Origin: Actinoplanes sp. TBRC 11911
Lineage (GTDB): Bacteria; Actinomycetota; Actinomycetes; Mycobacteriales; Micromonosporaceae
Reading direction: 5' to 3'
DNA length: 64,000 nucleotides
NCBI RefSeq assembly: GCF_012933445.1
Contig: NZ_JABBNC010000009.1
Span: 124,001-188,000 of the forward strand
Below the pieces are notes generated by a model that saw nothing but the letters and a program-made list of their open reading frames with translations, was not told the DNA's origin and ran no database searches. Within the stretch, counting starts at the first letter, position 1. Each line of letters begins with the position of its first letter. Below are positions 17,229 to 27,205 of the stretch, in pieces. A program made the position numbers and the translations under genes.

Positions 17229-19507
17229 CAGACCGCCTTGCCGATGGTGCGGCGCAGTAAGGCCTCCTGCAGATGCGCGCGGGGTTCGGACGGCGTGAAC
17301 GTCCGGCGGCTCCAGGTGCCGTCGCCGGACAGGTCCCAGCCGTCCGTCTCATCGCTCATCGCCAGCTCCAGCACCTGACGCAGGTCGTCGCGGGCGGACG
17401 CCGCGGTCACCCGCACCAGCGCCTCGACCCGGCGGTCCAGGTTGCGGTGCATCAGGTCGGCCGAGCCGATCCAGTACTCGGCGTCGTCGCCGACGCCGAA
17501 CCGGAAGACCCGCGAGTGTTCCAGGAAACGGCCGACGATCGAACGGACCCGGATCGTCTCGGACAGCCCCGCAACGCCCGGACGCAGCGCGCACATGCCG
17601 CGGATGACCAGGTCGACCTGCACGCCGTCCTGCGAGGCGCGGTACAGCGCGTCGATCGACTCCTCGTCGACCAGCGAGTTCACCTTGATCTGGACGAGCG
17701 CCTTGCCGCCCTCGCGGGCGATCCGCGCCTGCTCCTCGATCCGCTCGATCAGGCCGCGGCGCACCCCGTGCGGGGCGACCAGCAGCCGCCGGTAGGACCG
17801 CTGCCGGCTGTACCCGGTGAGGACGTTGAACAGATCGGTGACGTCGGCGCCCACCTCCGGATCGGCGGTGAGCATGCCGAAATCCTCGTACAGGCGAGCG
17901 GTCTTGGGGTGGTAGTTGCCGGTGCCGATGTGGCAGTAGCGCCGGATCTGGTTGCCCTCCTGGCGTACCACCAAAGCGGTCTTGCAGTGCGTCTTGAGAC
18001 CGACCAGGCCGTAGACCACGTGGCAGCCGGCCCGCTCCAGCGTGCGCGCCCAGGCGATGTTGGCGACCTCGTCGAACCGTGCCTTCACCTCGACCAGCAC
18101 CACCACCTGCTTGCCGGCCGCGGCGGCGTCGACCAGCGCGTCCACGATCGGCGAGTCGCCCGAGGTGCGGTACAGCGTCTGCTTGATGGCCAGCACGTTC
18201 GGGTCGGCGGCGGCCTGCTCGATGAACCGCTGCACGCTGGTCGAGAACGAGTGGTACGGGTGGTGCACGAGGATGTCGCCGTCACGCAGCCGGTTGAAGA
18301 CGCTGCGCGGCACCTCCCCGTCGGCCAGCTGCGGATGGGTCGCCGGGACGAACGGGCGGTCTTTTAAATCGTCGCGGTCGGCCTCGCCGAACACCTGCCA
18401 CAGCGCCGACAGGTCGAGCAGGCCGGGCACCCGCTGCACGTCCTGGCTGTCCATGTCCAGCTCGCGGGCGAGCAGGTCGAGCACGTGGTCGCTGATCGAG
18501 GCGGCCACCTCGAGCCGGACCGGCGGGCCGAACCGGCGCTGCGCCAGCTCGCGTTCGAGCGCCTGCAACAGGTCCTCGTCGCGGTCCTCGTCGACCTCCA
18601 CCTCGGCGTTGCGGGTCACCCGGAACAGGTGCCACTCCAGGATCTGCATGCCCGGGAACAACTGGTCGAGGTGCACCGCGATGAGCTCCTCGACCGGCAG
18701 GAAACGCACGCTGCGGCTGTCGTTCTGCACGGCCACGAAGCGCGGCACGTTGTTCGGCACCTTGATCCGGGCGAACAGCTCGGAGCCGGTCTCGTCGCCG
18801 CGCAGCGCCACCGCCAGGTTGAGCGAACGGCTCGAGATGTACGGGAACGGGTGCGCCGGGTCGACCGCCAGCGGGGTCAGCACCGGGAACACCTGCTCGC
18901 GGAAGTACGTACGCAGGCGCTCGCGCTCGCTCGCGTCCAGGTCGTCCCAGACGACCAGCTCGATGCCCTCGGCGGACAGCTTCGGCCGGACCTCCTCGGC
19001 GAAAGCGGCGGCCTGCCGGGTCACCAGGTCGGCGGTCCGCTCGGCGATCATCTGGAGCTGGTTGCGCAGCGAGACGCGGTCGCCGCCGCGCATCGGCAGC
19101 CCGGCGCTGAGCCGCCGCTTCAGCCCGGCCACCCGGACCATGTAGAACTCGTCGAGGTTCGAGGCGAAGATGGCCAGGAACTTGGCGCGTTCCAGCAGCG
19201 GGGTTGCCGGGTCCTCGGCCAGCGACAACACGCGCGAGTTGAAGTCGAGCCAGGAGAGCTCCCGGTTCAGGAAGCGGTCCTCGGGCAGCTCGATCGGCTC
19301 GTCATCGTCGTCGGCCGCGACGAGATCGGACGCGATCGCGTTCTGCAGCGAGATCGCCTCCTCGGGCGCCGGGGTCGGCGGCGCGGTTTCCTCGGCCACC
19401 TCTGCCTCTATCTCCAGGGCCTCGTCATAGCTTTCTCCCGCGCGCGGGAGAAAGCGGCCGTTCGGGCCACGCCGGCGGGTGTCGGGAATCCGAGGCGAGG
19501 TCTGCAT
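17228..19507 (-). CDS. ppk: Polyphosphate kinase 1
   Basis: Ppk1 reversibly makes polyphosphate from ATP. The 759-residue protein has an N-terminal low-complexity acidic extension (about 1-70), the N domain beginning [13 protein letters not shown], and the two PLD-like catalytic domains with the autophosphorylated His in [10 protein letters not shown] and the second His motif [16 protein letters not shown]-terminal [13 protein letters not shown] is also conserved. Length is slightly above average because of the extension. It precedes mutT1 with a one-base overlap. Confidence 0.96.
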   Translation of the reverse strand: MQTSPRIPDTRRRGPNGRFLPRAGESYDEALEIEAEVAEETAPPTPAPEEAISLQNAIASDLVAADDDDEPIELPEDRFLNRELSWLDFNSRVLSLAEDPATPLLERAKFLAIFASNLDEFYMVRVAGLKRRLSAGLPMRGGDRVSLRNQLQMIAERTADLVTRQAAAFAEEVRPKLSAEGIELVVWDDLDASERERLRTYFREQVFPVLTPLAVDPAHPFPYISSRSLNLAVALRGDETGSELFARIKVPNNVPRFVAVQNDSRSVRFLPVEELIAVHLDQLFPGMQILEWHLFRVTRNAEVEVDEDRDEDLLQALERELAQRRFGPPVRLEVAASISDHVLDLLARELDMDSQDVQRVPGLLDLSALWQVFGEADRDDLKDRPFVPATHPQLADGEVPRSVFNRLRDGDILVHHPYHSFSTSVQRFIEQAAADPNVLAIKQTLYRTSGDSPIVDALVDAAAAGKQVVVLVEVKARFDEVANIAWARTLERAGCHVVYGLVGLKTHCKTALVVRQEGNQIRRYCHIGTGNYHPKTARLYEDFGMLTADPEVGADVTDLFNVLTGYSRQRSYRRLLVAPHGVRRGLIERIEEQARIAREGGKALVQIKVNSLVDEESIDALYRASQDGVQVDLVIRGMCALRPGVAGLSETIRVRSIVGRFLEHSRVFRFGVGDDAEYWIGSADLMHRNLDRRVEALVRVTAASARDDLRQVLELAMSDETDGWDLSGDGTWSRRTFTPSEPRAHLQEALLRRTIGKAV

Positions 19508-19562
19508 CGCTCCATCATTGCCGCTGGAAGCGGAACGTGAAACGAGCAGAGCGGAGATCGAC

Positions 19563-19760
19563 TCAGGAGATTCCCGGAAATCTCACCTTGCGGACACCAA
19601 CGCCCGGTTCCGCGTCGATGTCGACCCGCTGGCCGGACCGCAACCGGCGCAGCCCGGAGGCATCGAAGGCGACCGCGTCGTAGGCCAGTTCGGTGCCGTC
19701 ATCCAGCAGAATTGTCCCGCTACGGGTGTTCGGGTCGAAGGTCGCGATCGTCCCCTGCAT
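19563..19760 (-). CDS. Small cold-shock-domain-like protein
   Basis: A 65-residue protein, [22 protein letters not shown], which has the glycine-rich beta-strand pattern of an OB/cold-shock fold (G-T-I-x-x-F-D-x-x-x-x-x-G-T-I). Classical RNP1 aromatic residues (KGFGFI) are missing, so nucleic-acid binding is uncertain. Small genes of this kind are common between ppk and fbiD in Actinobacteria. It lies 32 bases downstream of fbiD on the same strand and is probably co-transcribed. Family assignment is moderate. Confidence 0.65.
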   Translation of the reverse strand: MQGTIATFDPNTRSGTILLDDGTELAYDAVAFDASGLRRLRSGQRVDIDAEPGVGVRKVRFPGIS

Positions 19761-19792
19761 GCCCAGGACGCTACTCCGCCTCGTACCTGGGC

Positions 19793-20443
19793 TTATCCGG
19801 CGGCTGAGACGAATGACACGGTGAGTCCGTCGTCACGAAGCAACGCCCCGGTGTACGCGCCCGTCCCCAGCGCCAGCACGGCGGCCAAATCGGCGGGCGT
19901 GTCGACGTCCTGCCGCAGGCCCGGCCAGGCTCCGTCGAGCGGCCGGGCCCCGGATAACTCGTGCGCCCGGGCCGATCCGGGACCGAACCGCGGGTCGAGC
20001 ATCTCGGCGGGCGGAACGGTCAGCAGCACGGTGCCGGTGCCCGCCGCGTCGGCCACGAACGCGCGCCGGCCGGCCGCGGCGGCCAGTGCCCCGTCGAGCT
20101 CGGCGGGGCGCAGCGCGGGCAGGTCGCCGGCCAGCACCGCGCGGAACCCGTCCGGCCCGGCCACCTCGTCGGCGCCGTAGCGCATCGCCGCGTTCAGATC
20201 GGCGGCCGGGCGGTCCGGCACGGCCCGCCCGCCCAGCTCGCTCACCACCGCGCTGACCAGCGGATCGTCGGTGACCACGAGGAGCGCGGCGACCGCCTCG
20301 GCGGCCAGCACGGCGGTCGCGGTGTCCCGCAGCATCGCGAGCGCGAGATCGGCGTGCCGTGCCGGCGGCACCGCACCGCGTAACCGGCTCTTCGCCGCAC
20401 TCAGCGTCTTGACGGGTATCACAGCCGTCCACTCCCGCACCAT
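19793..20443 (-). CDS. fbiD: Phosphoenolpyruvate/2-phospho-L-lactate guanylyltransferase (F420 biosynthesis)
   Basis: A 216-residue FbiD/CofC. In Actinobacteria FbiD joins phosphoenolpyruvate to GTP, making the precursor that FbiA transfers to Fo in F420 synthesis. The nucleotidyltransferase N-terminus WTAVIPVKTLSAAKSRL with the KxxxxxKSRL substrate loop, the VVTDDP strand and AVLAGDLPAL metal-binding Asp motif are all clear. The ATG at 20443 gives the standard start. The presence of the gene indicates the organism makes F420. It is divergent from plsC. Confidence 0.92.
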   Translation of the reverse strand: MVREWTAVIPVKTLSAAKSRLRGAVPPARHADLALAMLRDTATAVLAAEAVAALLVVTDDPLVSAVVSELGGRAVPDRPAADLNAAMRYGADEVAGPDGFRAVLAGDLPALRPAELDGALAAAAGRRAFVADAAGTGTVLLTVPPAEMLDPRFGPGSARAHELSGARPLDGAWPGLRQDVDTPADLAAVLALGTGAYTGALLRDDGLTVSFVSAAG

Positions 20444-20568
20444 CTAGCCAAGTTTGCCAGCAGCCGCGTTCGACCCCCTGCCTGGTCCCGCCCAGCCGGA
20501 GCAGGCATGATTTCGTCCGAAGGTTTTCCGGCGGCGGGGACACGCCGCCACCGAGGGCAGGAGGCACC

Positions 20569-21303
20569 GTGCAGCGCGGGCTCAGTTTCTGGCAGCGATC
20601 CGCCGCGATGCTGGTGCTTCCCCCACTACGGCTCTGGACCAAGCGCACCTGGACCGGCATGGCGAACATCCCGCGCACCGGCGGTGTGATCATCGTGCCG
20701 AACCACGTGTCGCATTTCGACCCGCTGGTCGTGGCGCACTATCTGTACAACGCCGACCGGTGGCCCCGGTTCCTCGGCAAGGCGAGTCTGTGGCGGGTGC
20801 CGGTGGTCGGCCCGCTGCTGAACAAGACGCTGCAGATCCCGGTGGAACGCGGCAGCGTGGAGGCGGTGAAGTCGCTGGACACCCTGGTCGACGCGGTCAC
20901 CCAGGGCGGCGTCGTGGTGATCTACCCGGAGGGCACCACCACCAAGCAGCCCGACCTGTGGCCGATGCGCGGCAAGACCGGTGCGGCCCGGCTGGCGCTG
21001 CTCACCGGCGCTCCGGTGGTGCCGCTGGCGAACTGGGGCGCGCAACAGGTCTTCGACCCGCGCACCAGCAAACTCAAACTCCGCTTGCGTACGCCTGTGC
21101 AGGTCACCAGCGGCCCGGCGATCGACCTCAGCGAGTGGGCCGGCGCGACCCCGAGCCGCCAGGTGCTGGAGGCGATGACCGACAAGATCATGCGGTCGAT
21201 CAGCGCCCTGGTCGGCGAGCTCCGGCACGAACAGCCGCCGGCCACCCTCTTCGACCGGCCGGGAACCGCGGCCGCGCCCACGTCCGGGGAGGATGCCGGA
21301 TGA
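20569..21303 (+). CDS. plsC: 1-acyl-sn-glycerol-3-phosphate acyltransferase
   Basis: A 244-residue PlsC-family acyltransferase that makes phosphatidic acid at the membrane. The HX4D motif is NHVSHFD and the second motif is [27 protein letters not shown] is also typical. GTG start follows GGAGG. It is the first gene of a four-gene operon (plsC-gpsA-PLP lyase-zinc ribbon) in which every junction overlaps by four bases. Pairing with gpsA is logical, since GpsA supplies the glycerol-3-phosphate backbone. Confidence 0.93.
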   Translation: MQRGLSFWQRSAAMLVLPPLRLWTKRTWTGMANIPRTGGVIIVPNHVSHFDPLVVAHYLYNADRWPRFLGKASLWRVPVVGPLLNKTLQIPVERGSVEAVKSLDTLVDAVTQGGVVVIYPEGTTTKQPDLWPMRGKTGAARLALLTGAPVVPLANWGAQQVFDPRTSKLKLRLRTPVQVTSGPAIDLSEWAGATPSRQVLEAMTDKIMRSISALVGELRHEQPPATLFDRPGTAAAPTSGEDAG

Positions 21304-22295
21304 TCCGCGCCGCCGTCATCGGCTCCGGCGCCTGGGGCACCGCGTTCGCCAAAGTCCTCGGCGAGGCCGGCGCGAAGGTGAGCATCTGGGGCCGCCGCGA
21401 GCCGGTCACCACCGAGATCCGCGAGCGGCGTACGAACAGCGGCTCGCTGCCCGGCATCCGGTTGCCCGAGTCGGTGACCGGGACCAGCGATCTGGCCGCC
21501 GCGACCGACGGTGCCGACCTGGTGGCCATCGCCGTGCCGTCGCAGACGCTGCGCGGCAACCTCGCCGACTGGGCCGGCCACTTCCGCCCGGACGCCACGA
21601 TCGTCTCGCTGATGAAGGGCATCGAGCTCGGCACGACCAAGCGGATGAGCGAGGTCATCACCGAGACCGCGCACGTCGAGCCGGAACGGGTCGTGGTCGT
21701 CTCCGGCCCGAACCTGGCTCCCGAGATCGCCGAGGGCCAGCCCACCGCGACCGTGGTGGCCTGCCTGGACGACGAGCGCGCCAGGTGGGTGCAGCACGCG
21801 CTGGCGTTGCCCTACTTCCGGCCGTACACCAGCAGCGACGTCGTCGGCTGCGAACTGGGCGGCGCGGTGAAGAACGTGATCGCGCTGGCGTACGGCATGG
21901 CCGCCGCGATGGGCATGGGCGACAACACCAAGGCCTCACTGATCACGCGCGGGCTGGCCGAGACGGCCCGGCTCGGCGTGGCGCTCGGCGCCGACCCGCT
22001 GACCTTCGCCGGCCTCGCCGGTCTGGGTGATCTGGTCGCGTCCTGCTCGTCGCCGCTGGCCCGCAACCGTACGTTCGGGGAGCACCTGGGCCGCGGCGAG
22101 AGCCTGGAACAGGCGCAGCGCGCCACCCGGCAGACCGCCGAGGGCGTGAAGAGCTGTCTGTCGATCCGCGACCTGGCGCGCGCGCACGACGTCGAGATGC
22201 CGATTGTGGAGCAGGTCGAACGGGTGTGCCACGAAGGCGTGGACCCGCAGATCGCCGTGAAACTGCTGATGGGCCGGGAGATGAAACCGGAATGA
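21300..22295 (+). CDS. gpsA: Glycerol-3-phosphate dehydrogenase [NAD(P)+]
   Basis: GpsA reduces dihydroxyacetone phosphate to sn-glycerol-3-phosphate for phospholipid synthesis. The 331-residue protein shows the Rossmann motif [12 protein letters not shown] at the N-terminus, [20 protein letters not shown], and the catalytic Lys region [13 protein letters not shown] followed by [13 protein letters not shown]. The ATG overlaps the plsC stop (ATGA). Normal length. Confidence 0.97.
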   Translation: MIRAAVIGSGAWGTAFAKVLGEAGAKVSIWGRREPVTTEIRERRTNSGSLPGIRLPESVTGTSDLAAATDGADLVAIAVPSQTLRGNLADWAGHFRPDATIVSLMKGIELGTTKRMSEVITETAHVEPERVVVVSGPNLAPEIAEGQPTATVVACLDDERARWVQHALALPYFRPYTSSDVVGCELGGAVKNVIALAYGMAAAMGMGDNTKASLITRGLAETARLGVALGADPLTFAGLAGLGDLVASCSSPLARNRTFGEHLGRGESLEQAQRATRQTAEGVKSCLSIRDLARAHDVEMPIVEQVERVCHEGVDPQIAVKLLMGREMKPE

Positions 22296-23398
22296 CCTCG
22301 TCGTACTCGGACGGCACCCGCGTGGTGCACGCCGGCCTGCCCGAACCGGAGGTGGGCGAGCCGTTCCTGCCCGGCCCGGTGTTCGCGGCGCCCTACCACC
22401 TGGACCCGGTGACCGGGCCCGGCGAGAACGGCTACGCCCGCACCGAGCACCCGACCCGGCGCTCGCTGGAGGCGGCGATCGACGAGCTGGAGGGTGGCCC
22501 GGCACTGGTCTTCGCCAGCGGGCAGGCGGCGATCACCGCGCTGCTGCTCGCGGTGCTGCACACCGGCGACACGGTGGCGCTGCCCTCGGACGGCTACTTC
22601 GCGGTCCGCGCGTTCGCCGAGGGCACGTTGCGCAACCTCGGCGTCCAAACGATGCTGGTGCCGACCGCCGGGCCCTATCCCGACTTCTCCGGGGTACGCC
22701 TCGTGTTGCTCGAGACGCCGGCCAATCCCGGACTGGACGTCTGTGACATCGCCTCGGTCGCGGCCCTGGCGCACGCCGCCGGAGCCCTGGTCGCGGTGGA
22801 CAACACCACCGCGACGCCGCTCGGGCAGAACCCGCTGGCGCTGGGCGCCGACGTGGTGGTGGCCTCCGGGACGAAAGCGCTGACCGGCCACTCGGACATC
22901 CTGCTCGGGTACGTGGCGACCAACGACGACGCGGTCTTCGAAAAGGTGGAGACGTGGCGTAAGCAGACCGGCGCGGTGCCGGGCGCGTTCGACTCGTGGC
23001 TGGCGCACCGGTCGCTGGCCACGCTCGACCTGCGGCTGGCCCGGCAGACGGCGAACGCGGCCGCGGTGGCCGCGCTGCTGGCGTCCCGGGCGGACGTGAC
23101 CGGGGTGCGCTGGCCGGGGCTCGAGTCCGACCCGTCGTACACGGTGGCCAGTAAGCAGATGCGGCGCATCCCCGGGGTGGTGTCGTTCGATCTGGGCGAC
23201 GCCGGGCGGGTGGCGCGTTTCCTGCAGGCGACGGCGCTGGTGTTCGCGGCGACGTCGTTCGGCGGGGTGCACACGTCGGCCGACCGGCGGGCCCAGTGGG
23301 GCGACGACACGTCGGACGGTTTCGTGCGCCTGTCCTGCGGCATCGAGGACACCGCGGATCTGCTGGCCGACCTGACCGCGGCCCTGGACGAGGCGTGA
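22292..23398 (+). CDS. Cys/Met-metabolism PLP-dependent lyase (cystathionine gamma-lyase type)
   Basis: A 368-residue fold-type I PLP enzyme of the cystathionine beta/gamma-lyase family. The PLP Lys is in [18 protein letters not shown]; the cofactor-binding Asp is in [10 protein letters not shown], and the family motif [16 protein letters not shown] is present. Substrate choice (cystathionine gamma-lyase versus a methionine lyase or synthase) cannot be settled by eye; close actinobacterial relatives in the same gpsA-ddl neighbourhood are annotated cystathionine gamma-lyase. ATGA overlap with gpsA, GTGA overlap with the next gene. Confidence 0.85.
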   Translation: MTSSYSDGTRVVHAGLPEPEVGEPFLPGPVFAAPYHLDPVTGPGENGYARTEHPTRRSLEAAIDELEGGPALVFASGQAAITALLLAVLHTGDTVALPSDGYFAVRAFAEGTLRNLGVQTMLVPTAGPYPDFSGVRLVLLETPANPGLDVCDIASVAALAHAAGALVAVDNTTATPLGQNPLALGADVVVASGTKALTGHSDILLGYVATNDDAVFEKVETWRKQTGAVPGAFDSWLAHRSLATLDLRLARQTANAAAVAALLASRADVTGVRWPGLESDPSYTVASKQMRRIPGVVSFDLGDAGRVARFLQATALVFAATSFGGVHTSADRRAQWGDDTSDGFVRLSCGIEDTADLLADLTAALDEA

Positions 23399-23751
23399 GC
23401 TGGGGAAGTTTCTCCGGTGACGAGGTCGCCGCGCTGACCGTCGGGGAAAGCTTCTTCGCGGCGCCGGGCGAACGAGTGTGCCCCGCCTGCGGCGAGCGCA
23501 GCCTCCGGGCGTACGTGAATGCGCCGGAGAATGCCCGCCGGCCCACGCTGGTCAGTTACGTGTGGTGCTCGGCGTGCCGCAAGTTCGTCGGCACCCGCGC
23601 CAAGCACCCGGCGGGGCTGGTCTTCTCCGACCCGCTCGCCGTGCTCAGCGCGGCCGAGCGGCGGGAACTGGAAGGCAGTCTGGTGGGCTTCCTCGCCCAC
23701 CTGGACCGTCTCTGGGACGAAGGCGCGCTGCCGCAGTCCTTCGCCGCCTGA
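23395..23751 (+). CDS. Small zinc-ribbon protein, function unknown
   Basis: A 118-residue protein with two Cys pairs, CPAC (around residue 30) and CSAC (around residue 59), spaced as in a zinc ribbon, and an Ala/Leu-rich helical C-terminus. The GTG start overlaps the stop of the PLP lyase by four bases (GTGA), which makes it the last gene in the plsC operon. No named family recognised. The convergent DUF4232 lipoprotein gene ends five bases away. Confidence 0.7.
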   Translation: MSWGSFSGDEVAALTVGESFFAAPGERVCPACGERSLRAYVNAPENARRPTLVSYVWCSACRKFVGTRAKHPAGLVFSDPLAVLSAAERRELEGSLVGFLAHLDRLWDEGALPQSFAA

Positions 23752-23755
23752 TTCG

Positions 23756-24325
23756 TCACTCGCTTCCGGGGCCGGCGGTCAGCGGCTGCACCTGAGCCAG
23801 CCCCACGCCGTGGACCGAGCAGGCGGTCGAGGCCTGCGCGACGAACACCGCCGCGGTCTCGTCGGGCGGGTAGACGCGGAAACCCCGTACCGGGACCGGC
23901 TTGCACGTCGCCGCCGGATAGTTCTCCGCGGTGTGCGTGACCAGGACGGCGTTGGCCTGCTGACCGGGCGCGAGCGTCAGATGCGTGCGGTGGTCCGGGT
24001 CGATGCGCTGGAACGGGTCGTTGACCTGCGTGCCCTGGTCGCCGGCGACCCAGGAGACGCCGGGATAGCCGTAGAGCGTGCAGGGTTGGCCGGATTTGTT
24101 GGTGAAGACCAGGAACTGGTGCTGGGTTCCGGCGGCGGCGCTCCCACGTCCCAGCGTGAGCGACAGGTCCGCGGTGTGACAGCGGCCCGGGCTTTCGGTG
24201 GGGCTGCTCGCGGTACTCGTAGGAGTCGTCGTAGTCGTGGCCGCGGCGGTCGGGCGCACGGTGTGCGTGCACGCGGCGAGGGCGAGGACCGTGGCCGGGA
24301 TCAGGAGAACTGCGATGCGCTTCAT
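23756..24325 (-). CDS. DUF4232 lipoprotein
   Basis: A 189-residue exported lipoprotein. The signal peptide MKRIAVLLIPATVLALAAC ends in a lipobox (L16-A-A-C19), followed by a Thr/Ser-rich linker (about 24-46) and a DUF4232 domain with the typical Cys pattern (RCHTADLSLTLG, QPCTLYGYPGVSW, ATCKPVPV, TACSVHGVG). The family is common in actinobacterial cell envelopes; its ligand is unknown. The start is set by the signal peptide; longer reading frames upstream are spurious. Confidence 0.88.
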   Translation of the reverse strand: MKRIAVLLIPATVLALAACTHTVRPTAAATTTTTPTSTASSPTESPGRCHTADLSLTLGRGSAAAGTQHQFLVFTNKSGQPCTLYGYPGVSWVAGDQGTQVNDPFQRIDPDHRTHLTLAPGQQANAVLVTHTAENYPAATCKPVPVRGFRVYPPDETAAVFVAQASTACSVHGVGLAQVQPLTAGPGSE

Positions 24326-24435
24326 GTGTCTGAGGTTTCCCCCGGCCGACGGATCACACCTCGCGAGATCGTGCCAAGCGATCGTCACTGGCCGATAGCC
24401 GACACGCCTTGTGCTTTCCGGTTCCCTGCCCCTAT

Positions 24436-24459
24436 GGTTCATTACATGAGTAACGAACC
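24436..24459. promoter_or_regulatory. Palindromic operator of the YtrA-type GntR operon
   Basis: GGTTCATTAC (24436-24445) and GTAACGAACC (24450-24459) form a 9-of-10 inverted repeat around ATGA, 20 bases upstream of the regulator start. YtrA-subfamily GntR regulators characteristically bind such sites in their own promoters. Confidence 0.72.
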
Positions 24460-24478
24460 GCAGAACTAGGGAGGCTCG

Positions 24479-24832
24479 GTGTTCAACGACCGCAGCCCGA
24501 TCTATCTGCAGATCGCCGACGGGATCAAGAACGACATCCTGAGCGGCGCCCTCAAGGAGGACGACCAGGTCATGTCCACCAACCAGTACGCGGCCTTCTA
24601 CCAGATCAACCCGGCGACCGCGGCCAAGGGTTTCGCCCAGCTCGTCGACGAGGGCGTCCTCTACAAGAAGCGTGGGATCGGCATGTTCGTCAGCCCGGAC
24701 GCGCGCGAGAAGCTGCGCTCCGAGCGCCGGCAGCGGTTCTTCACCGAGGTGGTGGAGCCGATGCTCACCGAGGCGCGCCGGATCGGCATCGACGTGGACG
24801 AGATCGTGCAGCACTTGGGAGCGCAGCGATGA
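24479..24832 (+). CDS. GntR-family regulator, YtrA subfamily
   Basis: A 117-residue regulator with a GntR winged HTH (about 5-75: PIYLQIADGIKNDILSGALKEDDQVMS split by the family Pro) and only a short C-terminal dimerisation segment, the hallmark of the YtrA subfamily. These repress their own operon, usually encoding an ABC exporter that responds to cell-wall-active or membrane-active agents. The GTG start follows AGGGAGG. It overlaps the ABC ATPase gene by four bases, and the palindromic operator upstream supports autoregulation. Confidence 0.9.
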   Translation: MFNDRSPIYLQIADGIKNDILSGALKEDDQVMSTNQYAAFYQINPATAAKGFAQLVDEGVLYKKRGIGMFVSPDAREKLRSERRQRFFTEVVEPMLTEARRIGIDVDEIVQHLGAQR

Positions 24833-25704
24833 TCGAGCTGCGTGGCGTCACCGTCCGGTACGGCAGCACGGTCGCGGTCGACAACGTCGATCTCGAACTG
24901 CCGACCGGCAAGATCTACGGCCTGCTCGGCCGCAACGGCTCGGGCAAGACCAGCCTGCTCAGCGCACTGGCCTCGTACCGGCGGCCGACGTCCGGCACGA
25001 TTCTGGTGGACGGCGTCGAGGCCTTCGAAAATCCGCAGGTCATGCACCGTACGGCGTTCGTGCGCGACACCCTCGACGTGAACGACAGCGACCGCGTGTC
25101 CCGGGTGCTGCGCTTCGCCGGGTGGCTGCGCTCGGGCTGGGATGAGGCGTACGCGGAAAAGCTGTTGGATCTGTTTCAGCTGCCGAGCCGCAAGACGGTG
25201 TCGTCGCTCTCGCGCGGGCAGAAGTCGGCGCTCGGTGTGGTCCTCGGCCTGGCGGCGAGGGCACCACTGACCATCCTGGACGAGTCGTATCTCGGCATGG
25301 ACGCGGTGGCGCGGACAAACTTCTACCGCGAGCTGCTCGCCGACTATCTGGCGTACCCGCGCACGATCCTGCTGTCCACGCACCTCATCGACGAGGCCGC
25401 CGACCTGTTCGAGCGAGTGATCATCCTGGATCGCGGCCGGGTCCTCATGCACGAGGAGGCCGAGGCGCTGCGCGGGCGCGGGGTCACCGTGACCGGGCCG
25501 TCGGCAGCGGTGGACGCGTTCGTCGGCGACCGGCTCGTGCTCGGCGAGCAGCGCCTGGGCGGCGTCCGGGCGGTCACCCTCGACACCCGGCTCTCGCCGT
25601 CCGAGCAGTCCGGCGGCGAGGCGGCCGGCCTGACCTTCGGCCCGCTCAGCATCCAGGACCTCTTCGTCCACCTCACCTCGTCGTCGCAGGAGGCATCCCG
25701 ATGA
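24829..25704 (+). CDS. ABC transporter ATP-binding protein (YtrB-like)
   Basis: A 291-residue ATPase subunit. Walker A is GRNGSGKTS, signature LSRGQKSA, Walker B LTILDESYLGMD (Ser instead of the usual Pro after Asp-Glu, typical of the YtrB group), and the switch His in LLSTHLIDEAADL. The C-terminal 60 residues are an accessory region. It is coupled to the regulator upstream (ATGA) and the membrane protein downstream (ATGA), together forming a three-gene transporter operon. Confidence 0.9.
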   Translation: MIELRGVTVRYGSTVAVDNVDLELPTGKIYGLLGRNGSGKTSLLSALASYRRPTSGTILVDGVEAFENPQVMHRTAFVRDTLDVNDSDRVSRVLRFAGWLRSGWDEAYAEKLLDLFQLPSRKTVSSLSRGQKSALGVVLGLAARAPLTILDESYLGMDAVARTNFYRELLADYLAYPRTILLSTHLIDEAADLFERVIILDRGRVLMHEEAEALRGRGVTVTGPSAAVDAFVGDRLVLGEQRLGGVRAVTLDTRLSPSEQSGGEAAGLTFGPLSIQDLFVHLTSSSQEASR

Positions 25705-26381
25705 GCGCCGGCCAAGCCCTGTTCCGCTTCTACCGCCCGTTCATCATCGGCTTCTCCGGCGTCGTCGTGGCGCTCGAGGTGGCCGCGCTGGTGATCGCCG
25801 CCGTCAACGGCAAGCTGAACTACAGCACCTGGCTGCTGTTCACCGGCACCGGCGTGCGCTGGTGGCTGCTGGTCGTCGGCACCGTGCTGGTGGCGCTGCA
25901 GCTGAAGGTGTTCGTGTCCAACGGCGTGACGCGGCGCGAGTTCGTCCGGGGCGCGGCACGGTTCATGCTGGCCCTGGCCGTCGGGTGGGCCGCGGTGCTG
26001 GCGCTCGGGCACGGGCTGGAGAGTTACGTGATGGGGCTGCTCGACCAGCGCGGCTCGAACTATCCGGTCGCCACGGCCAGCCAGATGCTCAGCGATTTCG
26101 GGCACGCGCTGCCCGGGTTGATCGCCTATCCGCTGAGCGGGGCGGTGATCGCGGTCGGGTTCTATCGGTTCCGGACCTGGATCGGGGTGGGGGTGATGGT
26201 GCTCGGGGCGGTGCCGGTGGTGGTGGGCGATTACCTGCTACGAATCAACGGGAACGGGCATGTCACGCATCAAGGGCCGTACGTGCTTGCGTTGCTGGGC
26301 TCGCTGGCGATCAGCGGGGTGGCGGCGGTCGCGTTCCTGCGGTTGATGTCCGATGTGCCGATTCGCCGGACGGCCGGCTGA
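25701..26381 (+). CDS. ABC transporter membrane subunit
   Basis: A 226-residue integral membrane protein with about six hydrophobic helices (for example about residues 13-35, 50-70, 85-106, 137-155, 158-178 and 195-217). It has no enzymatic motif. Position after the GntR and ATPase genes with a four-base overlap makes it the permease of the exporter. NGVTRREFVRGA in a cytoplasmic loop resembles the coupling region of ABC-2-type permeases. Substrate unknown. Confidence 0.85.
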   Translation: MSAGQALFRFYRPFIIGFSGVVVALEVAALVIAAVNGKLNYSTWLLFTGTGVRWWLLVVGTVLVALQLKVFVSNGVTRREFVRGAARFMLALAVGWAAVLALGHGLESYVMGLLDQRGSNYPVATASQMLSDFGHALPGLIAYPLSGAVIAVGFYRFRTWIGVGVMVLGAVPVVVGDYLLRINGNGHVTHQGPYVLALLGSLAISGVAAVAFLRLMSDVPIRRTAG

Positions 26382-27205
26382 CGTCCCGATCCAGCGCGCC
26401 CTTGTCCGCGGCCCGGTTGGGACCACTGCGGCCGGCCCCGATACGCAACCCGGGACCGCTAGATCGCCATGATCTCGCGCCGATCGGTGGCGGGGCGAGC
26501 GTTCCCACTGTGTGAACATCGGCGCCACATCGTGGGCTTTCCGTGAACCTTGGATAGTTACGCCCACATAGGGCCTGCGAAAAAATAACTCGTAGTTTCG
26601 CGTTTTGTACCGATTTATCCCATGGCGGCTGGCTGACCAGCGGCTTTGTCGGAAGTTATCTGTCCAGTGAAGACGTCCAGGCTTGGCGAACGCGCAGGTA
26701 ACGAAGCTGCCTTAGCAGATCGAATGGCCGAAATCAGCAACACGCCGAGTTAATTCCGTACGCGCACATACGAGCCATAACTCTCCATCAAGGTTCACAT
26801 CTGGCCGGGAAAGCCTGCCGGGCAAAAGACGTATTACTGGGCAAACACACGCTCTACAATGGACGGCCGTCTCGCTATGCGGACACTGCGTCCAGAACGT
26901 GGTCGCCGGTCTCAGGATGCGGGCGCGAGTACCGCGGAATGGGATCGCCGCGCGTCACTCGACCAACATCGCGCGCGAAGCGGCCGGGAGCAGCGGCCGT
27001 GAACCCCTCAGCGCTCAGCTCGGGGCGGTGGGCGCGGGATATCGCACGTCGCCGCCCCTGCGACCCGGGCTGCCCACGGTTCGACCCCGGTCACCGGATA
27101 TGTCGGATATGCGCGTGGCCGATTCGGTGAGGGCGCGTGGAGAGGGCGCGGCGCGGCGCAGTGAAGGCGCGGAACGGGCGCTGCCCGGTCGCGCGCGGCG
27201 GGCGT
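26382..27205. other. Gene-free region with an AT-richer core and an inverted-repeat element
   Basis: 824 bases without a convincing gene. 26520-26900 is clearly less GC-rich than its surroundings. It contains the inverted-repeat element described separately (26535-26818). 26900-27205 returns to high GC; a reading frame there has skewed composition and no recognisable product, so I do not call it. Confidence 0.6.
26535..26818. repeat. Inverted-repeat-bounded element A
   Basis: GTGAACCTTG (26543-26552) at the left and CAAGGTTCAC (26789-26798) at the right are perfect inverse copies. Adjacent sequence is also related: left reads GATAGTTACGCCCACATA, right reads CATACGAGCCATAACTCTCC. Outside the arms, GGCTTTCC (26535-26542) has its inverse GGAAAGCC at about 26808-26815. 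The interior includes CGTTTTGTACCGATTTATCC at 26601. Related motifs recur near 43.6 and 43.8 kb. No open frame fills the element. Confidence 0.6.

Noticed and set aside
26543..26798. Insertion sequence
   Set aside because: No transposase and no clear target duplication; at most a non-autonomous element, so it is listed as a repeat only.
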